DNA of 64,000 nucleotides from assembly GCA_020205615.1 (NCBI GenBank), contig CM035163.1, positions 134,511,575 through 134,575,574 of the forward strand, read 5' to 3'. Shown here in pieces: positions 33,743 to 45,534 of this stretch. Made by a program: the position numbers and the translations under genes. Source of the DNA: Panax quinquefolius. Lineage: Eukaryota; Streptophyta; Magnoliopsida; Apiales; Araliaceae. Below the pieces are notes generated by a model. That model was not told the origin of the DNA and did not search any database. It saw only the letters and a list, made by a program, of their open reading frames with translations. Within the stretch, counting starts at the first letter, position 1; every line of letters begins with the position of its first letter.

Positions 33743-36319
33743 TGTGACGCCCCCAAAATACCCAAAATAGGTATACATCACCCATCTTGAGTCGCCAAAT
33801 ACATGGTACAAAATTCAAATCTGAACTATTAATCTGACGATTAAATGTAAAATACGACAAAACATATATCTTTGTGAGTTTAAATACAAATATTGTCTTC
33901 TAGACAATATTCATTCTCAAATAGAGTCCTCGTTACATTTATTATCACACTATTTTACAGAATAATGAGGACTACTAAGACACCATCTCGAACCATTACT
34001 CCATTCCCCGACTAATCCCAGCTACGTTCTCATTTCCTGAAGAGAACAGTGAAAGAAAGGGTGAGCTCAACTAGCCCAGCAAGAAATATTATGATTAAGA
34101 TAATGCATAATAAATTATCATTAGCCTTCAACAACGTTAAAGCGATAAAATCTGATAAACATCAAGTTTAAGCTGCGGCGGATCAAGCGATCCATTAAAA
34201 GAGTCAAGTAGAGAATAAAATCTATTATCTTTTATGATTTAAAAGTTTTTCATCACTTTTATCGGCGAGACTCGACAATAAATAATCCACATCATCCCCG
34301 CACTACTGACCCGAGGATATTCATTAGAATTCGCGACCACAAATTCCATACACTTCTACGGACGATGATATTTGTGTATTCATCGATAATTAAGTGATCA
34401 TACCCGACAATCGTCCATCAATGCACTACGGGCCAATGAGGACTTTTACCACATCATTTGTAACATTACGGTCCATGATTACAATCAATAATTCCTGGTC
34501 ATAATCATACCAAGTCCATCCATTGCTCTCTACAGGCATAGATGACTTTTTAAAAAATATAAAAACATGAGGATGATGACAATGATATAAGAATTCAATA
34601 AAACAAGTTCAAGAATTAAGTTATTCAGGAACTCATAACGTCCAAATTGTCGACGTGATACTTCTTTGTAAAGTAAAATTCAAAAATGCTCGAAGAATAT
34701 TTCCATGAAAAGATCTTTGGATGAAGCACAAATATCGAGGATATTCCACTAATTTCATGGAGTATAGAAGTCAAAATTTTAACCAACCGAGTATAATAAC
34801 GAATGGAATAACAAAAGAAGTCACCGTGCGTGCGGTGCCAGCGCATGACAAGTTATTCCAACAGAATAATAATAACGGAACCGGTCGGTGAAATTCACCC
34901 GGCAAGCGGATGTTCAACAGAATAATAAGTAATGGAATAACAACGAAATCACCACGCATGCGGTGCTTGATGTGAGCGAGTTATTCAACGAGAATAATAA
35001 ATAGCGGAACCGAGTCCGGCGTAAAAACCTTGATGACATGGATGTTCCAACAGAATAATAAAAACTTTTAACCAGTCCGGCGTAAAGCGCAGAGACATGA
35101 TGTTCCATAGAATAATAAAGATTTTAACCGGTCCGGTGTAAAAAACACATGAGCAGGATGTTCCAACGAGAATAATAAAAATTTTAACCGGTCCGGTGTA
35201 AAACACATGAGCAGGATGTTCCAATGAATAATAAAGACAAAATAATAGAAGAATGTCACCAAGTATAGGGTAGCTCATTATCTGAGTTATTCAACGAATA
35301 ATAAGGAATGGAATAACGAAGTTCTCTTCATGAATATAAAAGAATAATATCCCTTCTAGTAAAAAAACCGAATATAAGAGTAGTTAAGTAGCGAGAATAC
35401 TTTTCTTCTTTCTTTTCTACGGTTTATCTCTGTAGTTCAATGAATTAAAAGAAAATAATGAAGGAATGAGCTTATTTATAGAAAAATGGTACGCATAATA
35501 ACTAACTCACTCATGAATCGGTCCAGTTGATTTACTTTAATCTGACGGTCCATATTTAAAAGCAAAATCTTTTAAATAAAATATAATATATATATATATT
35601 ATATATATTAAATATATATATATATATGGCATGTGTTAACGCATTTCACGGGATATACTCCCGTGATTGAATTTTGATTCCTCCCCATTTAGTCAACAAA
35701 GCTATACCTATTTATATATATAATAATAACAATAATGGTACTCCCACGTGAATACTAAAACCTTCCCCCACCCAAATTTGACTAACTCACACACACATAT
35801 ATATATATATATATAAATATATAATACTTATATATATATATATAAAAAAACAAAAGCGAGATAATTATCATATTAACAACTTAATAATTTCAATTATTGA
35901 TTTAATAACATATAAAATATAAACAATAATTGAATAAAAGCTGAATGACTTCTCACATAAGCATCAATAATCAATACTGGTGTGCTACTTATGCAACCAC
36001 ATTATTCATCGTACTTTTACTACCGAGTAGTTCAACAAAGATCAACGGTAAAACTTCCGCCAATATTTTCAATAAAATATTTTATCGTTTTCTCAATCCG
36101 ACAATAATTACATTGTGGGGTCCACTAATGATTGTGCCGTCATCACGAATATTTCTGTTAAAACGAATATTCCCCCGATTAATCGAATATTATATAACAA
36201 CTTGCGTACTTTGCAAATTTTAGAAATACTACCCACAACTATAACATTATATCATAATATTCAAAAAATGATAATTTATAGAAAATTCATTTTTTATTCA
36301 TAAAAGTTGGGGTTTTACA
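33743..36319 (-). mobile_element. Solo gypsy LTR, type C, inside copia RT
   Basis: 2,577 bp; on the minus strand TGTAAAACCCCAACTTTT to GGGGGCGTCACA. Perfect 5-bp duplications (atttt) flank it, and no internal region remains, so it is a product of LTR-LTR recombination. Its middle (about 35500-35570 as reverse complement) matches the LTR starting at 62744 better than the type A LTRs. It contains the 60-bp array (about 34850-35300), a TATA-like tctataaataag near 35485, and TA microsatellites at 35585-35630 and 35795-35845. Confidence 0.92.
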
Positions 36320-36324
36320 ATTTT
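36320..36324. repeat. Right target-site duplication of solo LTR (atttt)
   Basis: Pairs with 33738-33742. Rejoining the flanks leaves the copia frame one T short, so a base was lost in the T-run or in the sequence. Confidence 0.85.
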
Positions 36325-37131
36325 ATTTCTCAAAAGAAATATGTGAGAGAACTTTTAGACAGATTTCAAATGAAGAATTGCAATTCTGTTTGTACACCAA
36401 CTGAAGTTGGTTTGAAACTTATCAAAGATCCTGAAGGAAGGAGGGTTGACAGCACCAGGTTCAAACAAATAGTCGGAAGCTTGATGTATTTAACAGCCAC
36501 AAGGCCCGATATAATGCATGCTGTAAATGTTATTAGCAGGTTCATGGAAAAACCAAGGGAGATGCATCTTCTAGCTGCAAAGAGGATTTTTCGTTACTTG
36601 CAAGGTACATTTGATTATGGGTTGTTCTACAAGAAGGGAGAAATGTCAGGCTTAATTGGCTTCACAGACAGTGATTATGCTGGAGATAAAGATGACATGA
36701 AAAGCACTTCAGGTTATGCTTTTATGCTGGGTTCAGGAGCTATCTCTTGGTCTTCAAAGAAACAACCTATTGTCACTTTATCAACAACAGAAGCTGAGTT
36801 TGTTGCTGCCACTTCATGTGCTACTCAAGCTATTTGGTTGAGAAGAATTCTTAAAGAGTTGCATTGCAAAGAGGATGGGCCTACTCAGATTTATTGTGAC
36901 AACAGTTCAGCAATAAAGCTTTCAAAAAATCCTGTTCTACATGGTCGAAGCAAACATATAGATGTGAAGTATCATTTCTTGAGAGATCTCACGAATGATG
37001 GAGTCATTGATCTTATTTACTGCAGGAGTGAAGATCAAGTTGCTGATATATTTATTAAGCCCCTCAAATTGCCTACATTTCAGAAGCTCAGGAAGCTACT
37101 TGGTGTTTGCACTTCAAATGATCCAGTTTGA
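36325..37131 (+). pseudogene. copia RT end and RNase H
   Basis: An open frame to a TGA at 37131: SQKKYVRELLDRFQMKNCN, YLTATRPDIMHAVNVISRFM and the RNase H with FTDSDYAGDKDDMKSTSGYA, WSSKKQPIVTLSTTEAE and CDNSSAIKLSKNPVLHGRSK. The C-terminal HHIDVKYHF-type segment (KHIDVKYHFLRD) is present. This is the best preserved part of the element. Confidence 0.95.
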
Positions 37132-37189
37132 GAGATGGCGGTTCAAAGTTTGACTCTCATTAAACTGAATGTTATGTCTGGAACATCAG

Positions 37190-37203
37190 TTTAAGGGAGG
37201 GAT
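37190..37203 (+). other. Polypurine tract of the copia element
   Basis: ttaagggagggat immediately before the LTR start TGTTGGG. Confidence 0.85.
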
Positions 37204-37475
37204 TGTTGGGAAAATAAGTAATTTGCATGTTTTGTGTTGTCCTAGTCTTAAGGATAGTTGGGTAGTGGTAGGAGTTTATTTTGTGATAGTTGGGTAGTGG
37301 TAGGAGTTTATTGGGTAGTGCCTATTTATCAGTTATGTATTAGCCTATATAAAGGCTGTTTAGTTAATGAATAAAAAATAGAGTCATACCAAAAGAAGCA
37401 GTAGCTCTATTTTATCATCATCCGTTCCTCTGTCTTTTAGCTTTAATCAGTTATTTGTCTTTTGTTTTTCCATCA
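37204..37475 (+). repeat. 3' LTR of the copia element
   Basis: 272 bp from TGTTGGGAAAATAAG to TTTTTCCATCA. It contains a direct repeat (gatagttgggtagtggtagg twice) and a TATA-like cctatataaaggctg at about 37344. It supplies the reference for the 46-bp 5' relic. Confidence 0.9.
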
Positions 37476-37679
37476 ATATTAAAGTAGTATAGAAAAGGCT
37501 CTTTCTTTTGCTTCTTTATGGCCGGAGGTTTTTGAGACTTAGTACCTTTTTCTTACTAAGTGAAGTAGCGGCCATAGATTAGAAGCTACTACAAAAGAAG
37601 TAAAGAAACAACAAATTACGGGTATACTTCAAAAACAAACTTCAGACAAACCTACACCCATAAATGATTTTTCTTGGTA
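37476..37679. other. Spacer between copia and NOP2 copy 2
   Basis: 204 bp not found at copy 1. It contains a small imperfect inverted repeat (tatggccggagg...agtacc and tactaagtgaagtagcggccat). That recalls the ends of the foldback element in the M48 intron but is too short to classify. Confidence 0.4.
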
Positions 37680-39650
37680 CACCTGCATAACTAGTGTTCT
37701 TTCTATTAAACCCAGAAAGAAAATTACTCCAAAGTCTCCGATACAAACGCATCTCTTTGCCGCAATTTATCAAACATGTGGAAGGCATTGCCTAGAAAAA
37801 AATAAAGCACACCCACAAACTAATGAAAGGAAAATGAATTAATACTCACCAGCAGTTTAGTTTTCCTTAACGGAACGAAGGAGAAGAGGCTGCAGCTGCA
37901 AGGTCTCAAAATTGCAGGTCAGAAAGTGGAGGGTTTTAGTTTTATATTCTGTGATTTTTATGTTTAGAATAAGTACACAGTATATTGGACTTTCTTTGGA
38001 GACATAGTACTCAGTATGTGAGTATATATGTATGTATCATATTATATCCTTTTTGATTTTGGAAAGAATCTTTCCATCTCGCCTTCCTGCCTTGTTAAAA
38101 AAATAATCCTAATATCTTTAGGAATTAATTCCACCGACCAGTAGGATTAGGCTCCACACATACCAAATTTTAAAAAGAAAAAAGAAACTCCCAATTGTGA
38201 GTTACCGAGTGTGAATGGAAAAGAAGTTGATATTAGCAGTGATTCTGATAGAAGTAGTGAAGAACATAGAGCAGTTGCTGAGGAAGGAGTAGATTCTGGT
38301 TCGGATATGTCTTCTGATGGGGATGATCCATTCATAGATGATTTTCTGGACGGAAGTGAGGATAAAGAAGGTACAGGTTCTCAGGGTGCATTAGTTAGTT
38401 CCCTGTAACCATTTCCAAAAATATTGTTTTGGTTAAGAATTATTATGTTTTCTTTGCAGGAAAAGGTTCAGATATAGATTCTGAGTCGGACGAATCTGAT
38501 ATCGAGAAGAAGTCTAAAGCTATTGATGAAAAGCAGGCGAGAGTAGAAGATGATGCAGAAGCGGAATTGCAGCTAAACATCAAAGAAGAAGCTGATGAAT
38601 TCAGATTGCTAACCACAGAGGTTTATCTTTATCAACACTTCTATCCTTGTAGTTCGTTTGGTTTATGTTTCTATTATTTGATGTTTAGGTTCTTGTTATC
38701 ATGCTTAAGCTAGATTTGTCTGTAATAACTTAGGAACTTGAGGAAGAGGCACAAGGACCCCTCCGATCTTCCAAGGCTCCAGCGCAGGATAAAAGAGAGT
38801 GAGTAATATGTCTGTTTATGTTCCCAATCAGTGTTAAGCCAATCTTCATTTCATAGTTGTTCATGTATATTGCTATTCAATATTTCAGTTGTTCGAGTGC
38901 TTTCAAATTTTAAGTTTTGCGCCAAGAAGGGGCAACACGTAAGGATTACATCCAACAACTTAAGATGGACTTTGGCTTCATACTATGGTTACAATGATTA
39001 CCTGATTGAGGTCTTGGTGGAGGTAGTATCTAATATTGTTGAAATCATCTCCATGTTATTAGTTGTAATGGTATGCTTATTTTCCTTCATGGTGCTTGAC
39101 TCTCAGTTTGTATTTCTTACAGATGTTTCCAGTTGTTGAACTCATGGAACTTATTGAAGCCTCTGAGAAGCAGCGACCTATTTGTCTTCGTACAAACACT
39201 TTAAAGGTGGCATCTTAGGATTTGGATGTTTCGACTAAACTGCATTTTGCTAATCATTTACTTCTCTCTATGTAATAATTCAGGCACAGAGAAGGGATTT
39301 GGCTGGTATTTTGTTGAACAGGGGTGTCAACTTAGATCCCTCAAGCAAGTGGTCAAAAGTAAGAGTTATTAATATCCTTATTACAGCTTTAACATCATTA
39401 TGTTTTAATTATCAAGAATTTCAAATTATTTTTTACATAAACCTGCAGGTTGGCTTAGTTGTTTATGACTCACAAGTGCCCATTGGTGCCACTCCTGAAT
39501 ACATGGCTGGTTATTGTATGGTAACTTGATATTTTAGTTAGAAATCATTGCCTTGTTATATACTTATTTGAAAAAACTATTATTATTTTTTAATTTGTCC
39601 AGTCACATCATTTTTAACATTTATGTCAACAGCTGCAAAGTGCAAGCTCA
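37680..39650 (+). repeat. Tandem duplicated segment, copy 2
   Basis: Matches 28304-30292 from cctgcataact on. Small differences include loss of about 40 bp around the copy-1 ATG, a changed block near 37905-37925, and single-base indels in exon 4. Confidence 0.9.
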
Positions 39651-41254
39651 TTTTTGCCTGTGATGGCCCTTGCTCCTCAGGAGAAGGAACGAATTGTTGA
39701 TATGGCGCAAGTAATTGTACTATATCCTCAAATTATTTTTGCATATCAATAGTAGTTCTTGTCTATGCTGATTGAGCAGCTTTCCTTGGCATTTGTATTT
39801 TTCTCCTTTGCTTTTTTATTCTTCTTCATCTCATCAAGTGCATGGTTACATCTTGTATGCACAGGCTTATTTGATAATTTAGCTTTTTGAACCAGAAAAA
39901 AATGGTTACAGCATTGTGGGGGAATCAAGCAGTTATTGCACTTTTATTTAATATCGGGTCAAGTATAAAACAGATTAGAAACCTCTTTGTTATATAATGT
40001 CAATTGAACACCCCTGTACAGTTGTTGGTATATAATGTCAATTGAACACCCCTGTACAGTTGTTGGTCTGGGTGGTCTGGCACACCTACAGTAATAAGTT
40101 AATCATATATGAGAGAATACATTTGCAAGACATTAATGCATCTTTGAAGTTTTTATTGCTGACTTAAGGACATGGAAGAAAGAGCATAGTGAATGCTAGA
40201 AGCTTTATCAATGGATCATGTTTTCGACTTCTTGATGTGAAGATGAGGGCTTGACTTATCAAAAAGAAAAAAATGATTAGGTCGGCTTGGTGAAGGGGAA
40301 GGTATATAAGATTTTAGGTTTTAAAGGAAAAGCTTGTAGACTTTTTTTATGTTAGTTGTGTTGGAGACAAAAATCCAAGGCTCTTTGGTTAAAGGAAGTG
40401 GATTTTAATACCAAGTCCTTCCATAGAATTTTGAATGCCTATATAAAGTAAATCAAATTGGGAGACTAGTTGTGGTTTGGGATGATGAGAATTGAGAGAG
40501 CTCTATAGAAAGGTGCAGTGGGATAGATGATGACATTGATGGGGTGAACAATGCTTTCTCTGTGATTTTTTTCCTTCCTATTTTAGTAACACATCTGAGG
40601 TCTTAGTTTCCTTGGATATCTATTTGGACAAGTCTGGTACCCGAATAAACAGTCTTCTTTGCCTGGGACCTGGCCAGGCCAGTCAACAAAGGAAGTGGGT
40701 TTTACAGGTGACTCCTCTAGCAGTAGAAACAATCAAATGTAAATTACTTTTTTATGTGGAAGGACCAAGGAGATGGAGAGAGTAGAGTGTGCATTGCATT
40801 GGCCAGATGTGAGTGAGTAGTGGAATTTGTTTTATTACATGTTTTTGTTTTTGGCTGAATAATGCCAAGGCCAGTGAGAGATTTGTTGTGGAGTTGTTCC
40901 TTAAATGAGAGGTGCCAAAAAGGAAATAATCTTTTTGATAAAGCTCTATTATGTAATGTTTGGAGCCAATAAACTGAATAGAAGACCTTTTGAGCGTATA
41001 TAAATGTCCATAGCTAAGTCAAGTCTTTGCATTACATATGCTGTATTTTTTTTATAGGAGGAGGCTTTGCCTGTCTCTTCGATTCGTTCTATGTTTCTTG
41101 GAGTTTTGTGAAACAAAATACACAGGTCTATTATTTGGTAGTTGTCTCTGCATTTCTTGTACATTTTTTTAAATCTTAACAGCACATTATACTTGTTGCA
41201 GAGCTGCTCCTGGTGGTAAAACAACTTATGTCACTGCACTTATGAAGAATAGTG
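38204..41254 (+). pseudogene. NOP2: NOP2-like 25S rRNA methyltransferase, partial copy 2
   Basis: Exons at 38204-38370, 38460-38620, 38734-38798, 38889-39022, 39123-39206, 39284-39358, 39449-39520, 39633-39706 and 41202-41254. It reaches one exon further than copy 1, to the SAM-binding motif I (AAPGGKTTYVTALMKNSG). The intron before that exon is best read as GC-AG: exon end gatatggc, donor gcaagt, acceptor ttgcag, which gives DMAAAPGG. Lesions: the copy-1 start ATG region is deleted; the third exon has the same +1 shift as copy 1; exon 4 lacks one base (aagttttgc) and gains another (gactttggc), scrambling about 18 residues. Later catalytic exons (the active-site cysteines) are not found before transposon DNA starts near 43200. 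Confidence 0.85.
39707..41201 (+). other. 1.5 kb GC-AG intron of NOP2 copy 2
   Basis: Bounded by GC|gcaagt and ttgttgcag. It contains a direct repeat of about 36 bp (atataatgtcaattgaacac..., at 39993 and 40029). No mobile element was recognised inside. Confidence 0.65.
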
Positions 41255-41940
41255 GTAAGTAGTATTGCTAGCTTCTGGCTGCTAACTGCTGAGTGTGTTG
41301 TTGTAATTGTTTTTGTGTTTCTAAGGGAAAGCCTTATTTACTGTGTTTCATTCTCTCGTTTATGCATGACATGGTTATGTTCCTTGTCTTGTTCAGCCAA
41401 TCCTTATCATTCTTCATGATTAGATTCGTCCTGGAAAAGTAGTTATTTTTCTGGATATAAAGAGGTGTTAATTATCTTTATGTTTGGATGTGTCAATTCA
41501 CGATTTTCTTTGTGTTTGAATTATAGAAACCTTCTTACTATAACATAAAGCAGCAATTGTCCGTGGTAATGTATAAAGAAAGTAAATTACTGCAGAGTTG
41601 ATTTTATATTACCCAGTTTTCTAAAAATTGCATAGCGCCCACTTAGGCGGAATCAGCCCTCAAACGGCCTTGGCGGGCAAGGTTTTTTTTTCCTATTTTA
41701 CTTAAAAGAATTAAGAGTAATTTTCATGGGCAACCGCAGAAACAATATAGTTCCACCATCTAAATAACATAATTTTTCATGTACATATGTAAAAAGTTTA
41801 GAATCTTTACATTCAATATATGCCTTAGACAGTTGCCCTTGTATTTTCATCGGAGCTTGAAAGCAATTGCATATTTCATTACAAATAAAAGTAATTCAAC
41901 GACAATTTTGAACATTCTTTTTTGAGTCATTGATGTTCCA
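41255..41940. other. Intron-like sequence after the last NOP2 exon
   Basis: Begins with a good donor (gtaagt) but no next NOP2 exon was found. Non-coding as far as can be seen. Confidence 0.5.
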
Positions 41941-41959
41941 AGTGTATTAATTCGCGTAA

Positions 41960-43214
41960 TACGCATTGTTATCAAGTCGTCGAGTAGTCGGCAAATCGAC
42001 AAGCAAAAGCAACTCGTCTGGACGACATGGGTTCACAGCAGGAAGTCGAGCGATCTGCAGGCGATTCGGACGACTTGGTTGCCTATTGAGCGACTTGGAC
42101 GACGTGAGTGCTAAGCGGGCGACTTGCTAGAGTGGAAACCCTACAAACCAAATCGATCGATTGAGCTGATGAGCCACTTCGGCACTTCATATCATCGGTC
42201 ATCACAGAAGCGAGAGGAGAGAAGGCGACTCGCGATGGCGACTTCAATCCGGCGACTTACGGCTTGGCCTCTTCTCCGCTACTTCATGAACGACTCTGGC
42301 CTCTTCTCCGGTAGCTCACGACCTCCAGTATGCTTCTCCTCTTCTTCTTCTCGTCTATTTCTCCTCTTCATCTTCTTTTTTTCTCTGCTGCTCTATTTTT
42401 TTTGGGCATTCTGACCTCTGATGGGGTATGAGTCTGAGTGTATTGACTGTATTATTTACCTTTTGCTTTGAGGGTCACGTGAGTCTAGTACTACTAGTCT
42501 ATTAGTATTATTATTATTTTGTGAACTTGTGATGAGGCAACACTCTGTACAAAACTCTTTATTGGGTATATATGCTGCCTAATTAATTTATGTTGCAAGT
42601 GCAGTTATTCAATACTCTTTAATATTGAAGTGATATTAAATGACTAAATATGATATAATTAAAGTCCTTGCTTTATATGATTGAATATGATATAATATCT
42701 TTGCTAATTGATATGATAAATTGGTAATTGGTATGTTTTTTTTTTATATGACATGGTAATTTTTTATATTACATTAGTGTTGTTGCTTAATTTTTTTATA
42801 TATGATATGTAATGTATTGTTGTCTTATACTTATAATATAGTTATAAAGTACTTATAATATTGTTATTCTATATATACAATCTTAAAATTAAGAAACAAA
42901 ACATAAATTTAAGAATTATATTGAGTTAACTAAATATTACAAATGTATCACCATTTATATAATTTGAAGTTGAGTACAAGTTCAAAAATTACAACTATAG
43001 TAAAATTATCATTTTACTTGATCTTGTCGCTTCTTCTTGTGATTTGATATGATATATAACTTTTGCATTTTGAATAGGAAAAGCATTAGAAATATAAACA
43101 TATAAATATTCATATAAATGTTAAATATATATAATTTTATCGTATATAAATTTACATTGTTAACGACTAGTCGACTTGCGGACGACTAGTCGGGCGCTTT
43201 GTCGACTAAGCGAT
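41960..43214. mobile_element. Possible non-autonomous DNA element with gtcgac-rich ends
   Basis: The left part (ttatcaagtcgtcgagtagt, then cggcaaatcgac) and right part (cgactagtcgacttgcgg, then cgactagtcgggcgctttgtcgactaagcgattaag) carry many inverted gtcgac/agtcg words, typical of transposon subterminal repeats. Between them is a C+T-rich, G+C-richer stretch (42170-42400) holding a possible coding scrap (MATSIRRLTAWPLLRYF), then A+T-rich filler. Ends and target duplication could not be fixed. Confidence 0.4.
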
Positions 43215-43218
43215 TAAG

Positions 43219-44324
43219 CATGGATTTCGTTACGGGTCTTCCCACGGTTTCTCAAGGCATCAATGCTATTTGGGTTATTGTTGATAGATTAACCAAGTCT
43301 GCTCATTTCTTGCCGTCTGGAGACTTATTCCTTGAACGTCTTCTTTAGTATGTACGTGAATGAGATTGTGAGGTTGCATGGCATGCTGTATCCATAGTTT
43401 GGGATCGTGACCCAAGATTCACTTCAAGATTTTGGGTTAGCTTGCAAAAAAGCTATGGGCGCAGTTCTGATTCGATTCGGCGTACCATCCTCAAAGCAGA
43501 CGACAATCGAAAGGACTATTCAAACTCTTGAAGATTTATTAAGACTACATGTCCTAGACTTCAAGGGCGTTTAGGATAAGTATTTACCATTGGTGAAATT
43601 CTCCTACAACAATAGTTATCGAGCAAGTATAGGTGTGACTCCATTTGAAGCATTATATGGACGAAAGTGTCGCTCTCGGATATGTTGGGACGAGGTGGGT
43701 GAAGCAACATTGTTGGGACTAGAGTTAAAATGCGTATGACTCTGAGAAAAAGATCCAAATGATTCGACAACGTATACAAACCAAGACAAGATCGACAAAA
43801 GAGTTATGCGGATCTTCATCGAAAGGACGTGAAATTTTGTATAGGGGATCATGTATTGTTGCGAGTTGCTTTCCATGGAAGGGAGTTATTCAAGATTTGG
43901 GAAGAGAGGAAAGCTCGATCCACGATTTATTGGTCCATTTCAAATTCTTGACCGAGTAGAAAATGTAGCCTATATAGACTCGCGTTACCTCAAAGTATGT
44001 CTCGTGTTCATAATGTGTTTCACATATCTCATATTTAAGTAAATATGTGAAAGACCCGAACCACGTTATAGAGTTAGAACCAGGACGAGATAGCCAGAAG
44101 ACTTAACGTATGAGGAGGTACTGTCGAAGATCTTGGATAGGAAGGAGCATGTCATAAATACAAGAAAGGTCATACCACAAGTTAAAGTTACGTGGAGGAA
44201 TCATGCTATAGAGGAAATGACACAGGAATTGGAAACGAAAATGAAAGCGAGGTATCCTCACCTTTTGAAACACCAGTGCGTCGTACGTCGATTTCGAGGA
44301 CGAAATTTCATAAGGAAGGGAGGT
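43219..44324 (+). pseudogene. Gypsy integrase and chromodomain, 5'-truncated element (type B LTR)
   Basis: Starts abruptly inside the integrase core ([20 protein letters not shown]). It continues with [22 protein letters not shown] and [20 protein letters not shown]. It ends in a chromodomain-like segment (EEVLSKILDRKEHVINTRK, VTWRNHAIEEMTQELE), the Tekay/Del arrangement. gaaggaagggaggt then precedes the LTR. All earlier parts of the element are missing. Frameshifts are frequent. Confidence 0.88.
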
Positions 44325-44386
44325 TGTAAGACCCAACTTATTATTAATGAAATTTAATTTTCTATTTATTATTTTGAAATAGTAAG
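44325..44386 (+). repeat. Type B LTR, first 62 bp
   Basis: TGTAAGACCCAACTTATT to gaaatagtaag, directly after a polypurine tract. The LTR is split here by the type A element and continues at 54317 with gggttgatttgattaatg, as the type B LTR at 103 does without a break. Confidence 0.9.
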
Positions 44387-45011
44387 TGTAAGACCCCAAC
44401 TTTTATAAATAAAGATAAATTTTTCTATAAATATTATTTTTGAATATTATGGAATAAATTTGATATAATGTTATAGTTATGGGTAATATTTATAAATTTT
44501 GCAAAATATCGAGTTGTTATAAAATATTCGTTTGGTGGGGAATATTCTTTTTAGGGAATATTAGTATGCAACTACTCAATCATTGGTGGACCCCAGCGAA
44601 GAATTATTATCGGATTGAGAAAACGACAAAAATATTTTATAAAAAATAACTATGGAGGTGTTCTGATTAAAAGCTGTTGAACTACCGGTGGTAAAGAATG
44701 CGATGTCTGGCGTAGTTGCGTAGTAGCACACACGGTATTGATTATTGATTCTTGAGAAGTCAACTCAAATTATGCTCGATTATTACTACGATAATTCTTT
44801 GCGTCATATCTCTTATATTATTGATTCAATTATTGTCACGATTATCATCCATATAATATGTTATAGTATTAAATCGATAATTGAGGGCGACAAGTTATAA
44901 ATGATTAATAATTGTTGAAAGATTAAATATGTGTTGATGAAAAAAAAATGATTTTTGTGGTAAGTTTGATTATTTTATGGGGGCGTATATGTAATCATCT
45001 AAGAGTCTCTT

Positions 45012-45163
45012 CGTCGATAGTAATTACCTTCGTCGATAGTAATTACCCTTGTGAATAGTATTTACCTTCATCAATAGTAATTACCTTCGTCGATAGTAAT
45101 TGCCCTTGTGAATAGTATTTACCTTCATCAATAGTATTTACCTTCGTTAATAGTAATTACCTT
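45012..45163 (+). repeat. 19-bp tandem array, 8 units, upstream of LTR TATA
   Basis: cgtcgatagtaattacctt and variants (tgtgaatagtatttacctt, catcaatagtaattacctt), exactly eight units. Located about 130 bp upstream of the TATA box, so in U3, where retrotransposon enhancers sit. Confidence 0.93.
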
Positions 45164-45293
45164 TACCAGACGTCGAACCACTTGTCATTTCACATTCTGA
45201 TGTCCGAACCACTTGTCGTTTCACATTCTGAGCGTCGAAACCATTCGTCGAGCCACTTGCCTTTTCACACGGCGGTCTTAAGCTAAAATCTTC

Positions 45294-45302
45294 TATAAAT
45301 AG
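45294..45302 (+). promoter_or_regulatory. TATA box of type A LTR
   Basis: TATAAATAG within cttctataaatagaggct, repeated at 52679-52687 and 61204-61212 in the other plus-strand type A LTRs. It is followed about 40-60 bp later by a gaga-rich leader (tatagagagagaaagtatag). Confidence 0.65.
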
Positions 45303-45534
45303 AGGCTGAGGGCTTCATTATTTTTCACGAAATCATTCAAGCTATAGAGAGAGAAAGTATAGAGAATAAGAGAAAAAAGAAAGAGTATTTTGTTCTTACT
45401 ACAACTGCGATATTCAATCTCCTACCAAATGTAAGGGTGTTATTCTTCCTTATTCATGAAGAGAAGCTGTTGTTATTCCATTTCTTATTATTACGTAGGA
45501 ATAACTTTTGTATCATGATTTACCTATACTTGGT

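Larger units (their letters stand above)
30293..37475 (+). mobile_element. Ty1/copia retrotransposon, decayed, abutting a NOP2 exon
   Basis: Order: LTR relic (30293-30338), primer site (30340), gag, protease, integrase, reverse transcriptase, RNase H, polypurine tract, 3' LTR (37204-37475). That is the copia order, with integrase before RT. Reading frames carry several stops and shifts (stops at 30785, 31807, 32751). A gypsy solo LTR splits it at 33743-36319. The left flank is NOP2 exon 8, but the right flank is not the continuation of that exon, so the insertion site has been rearranged. Confidence 0.92.

Noticed and set aside
42124..42414. 96-codon frame starting MLEWKPYKPN
   Set aside because: C+T-rich low-complexity end and no recognisable domain. 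Mentioned only as a possible captured scrap.
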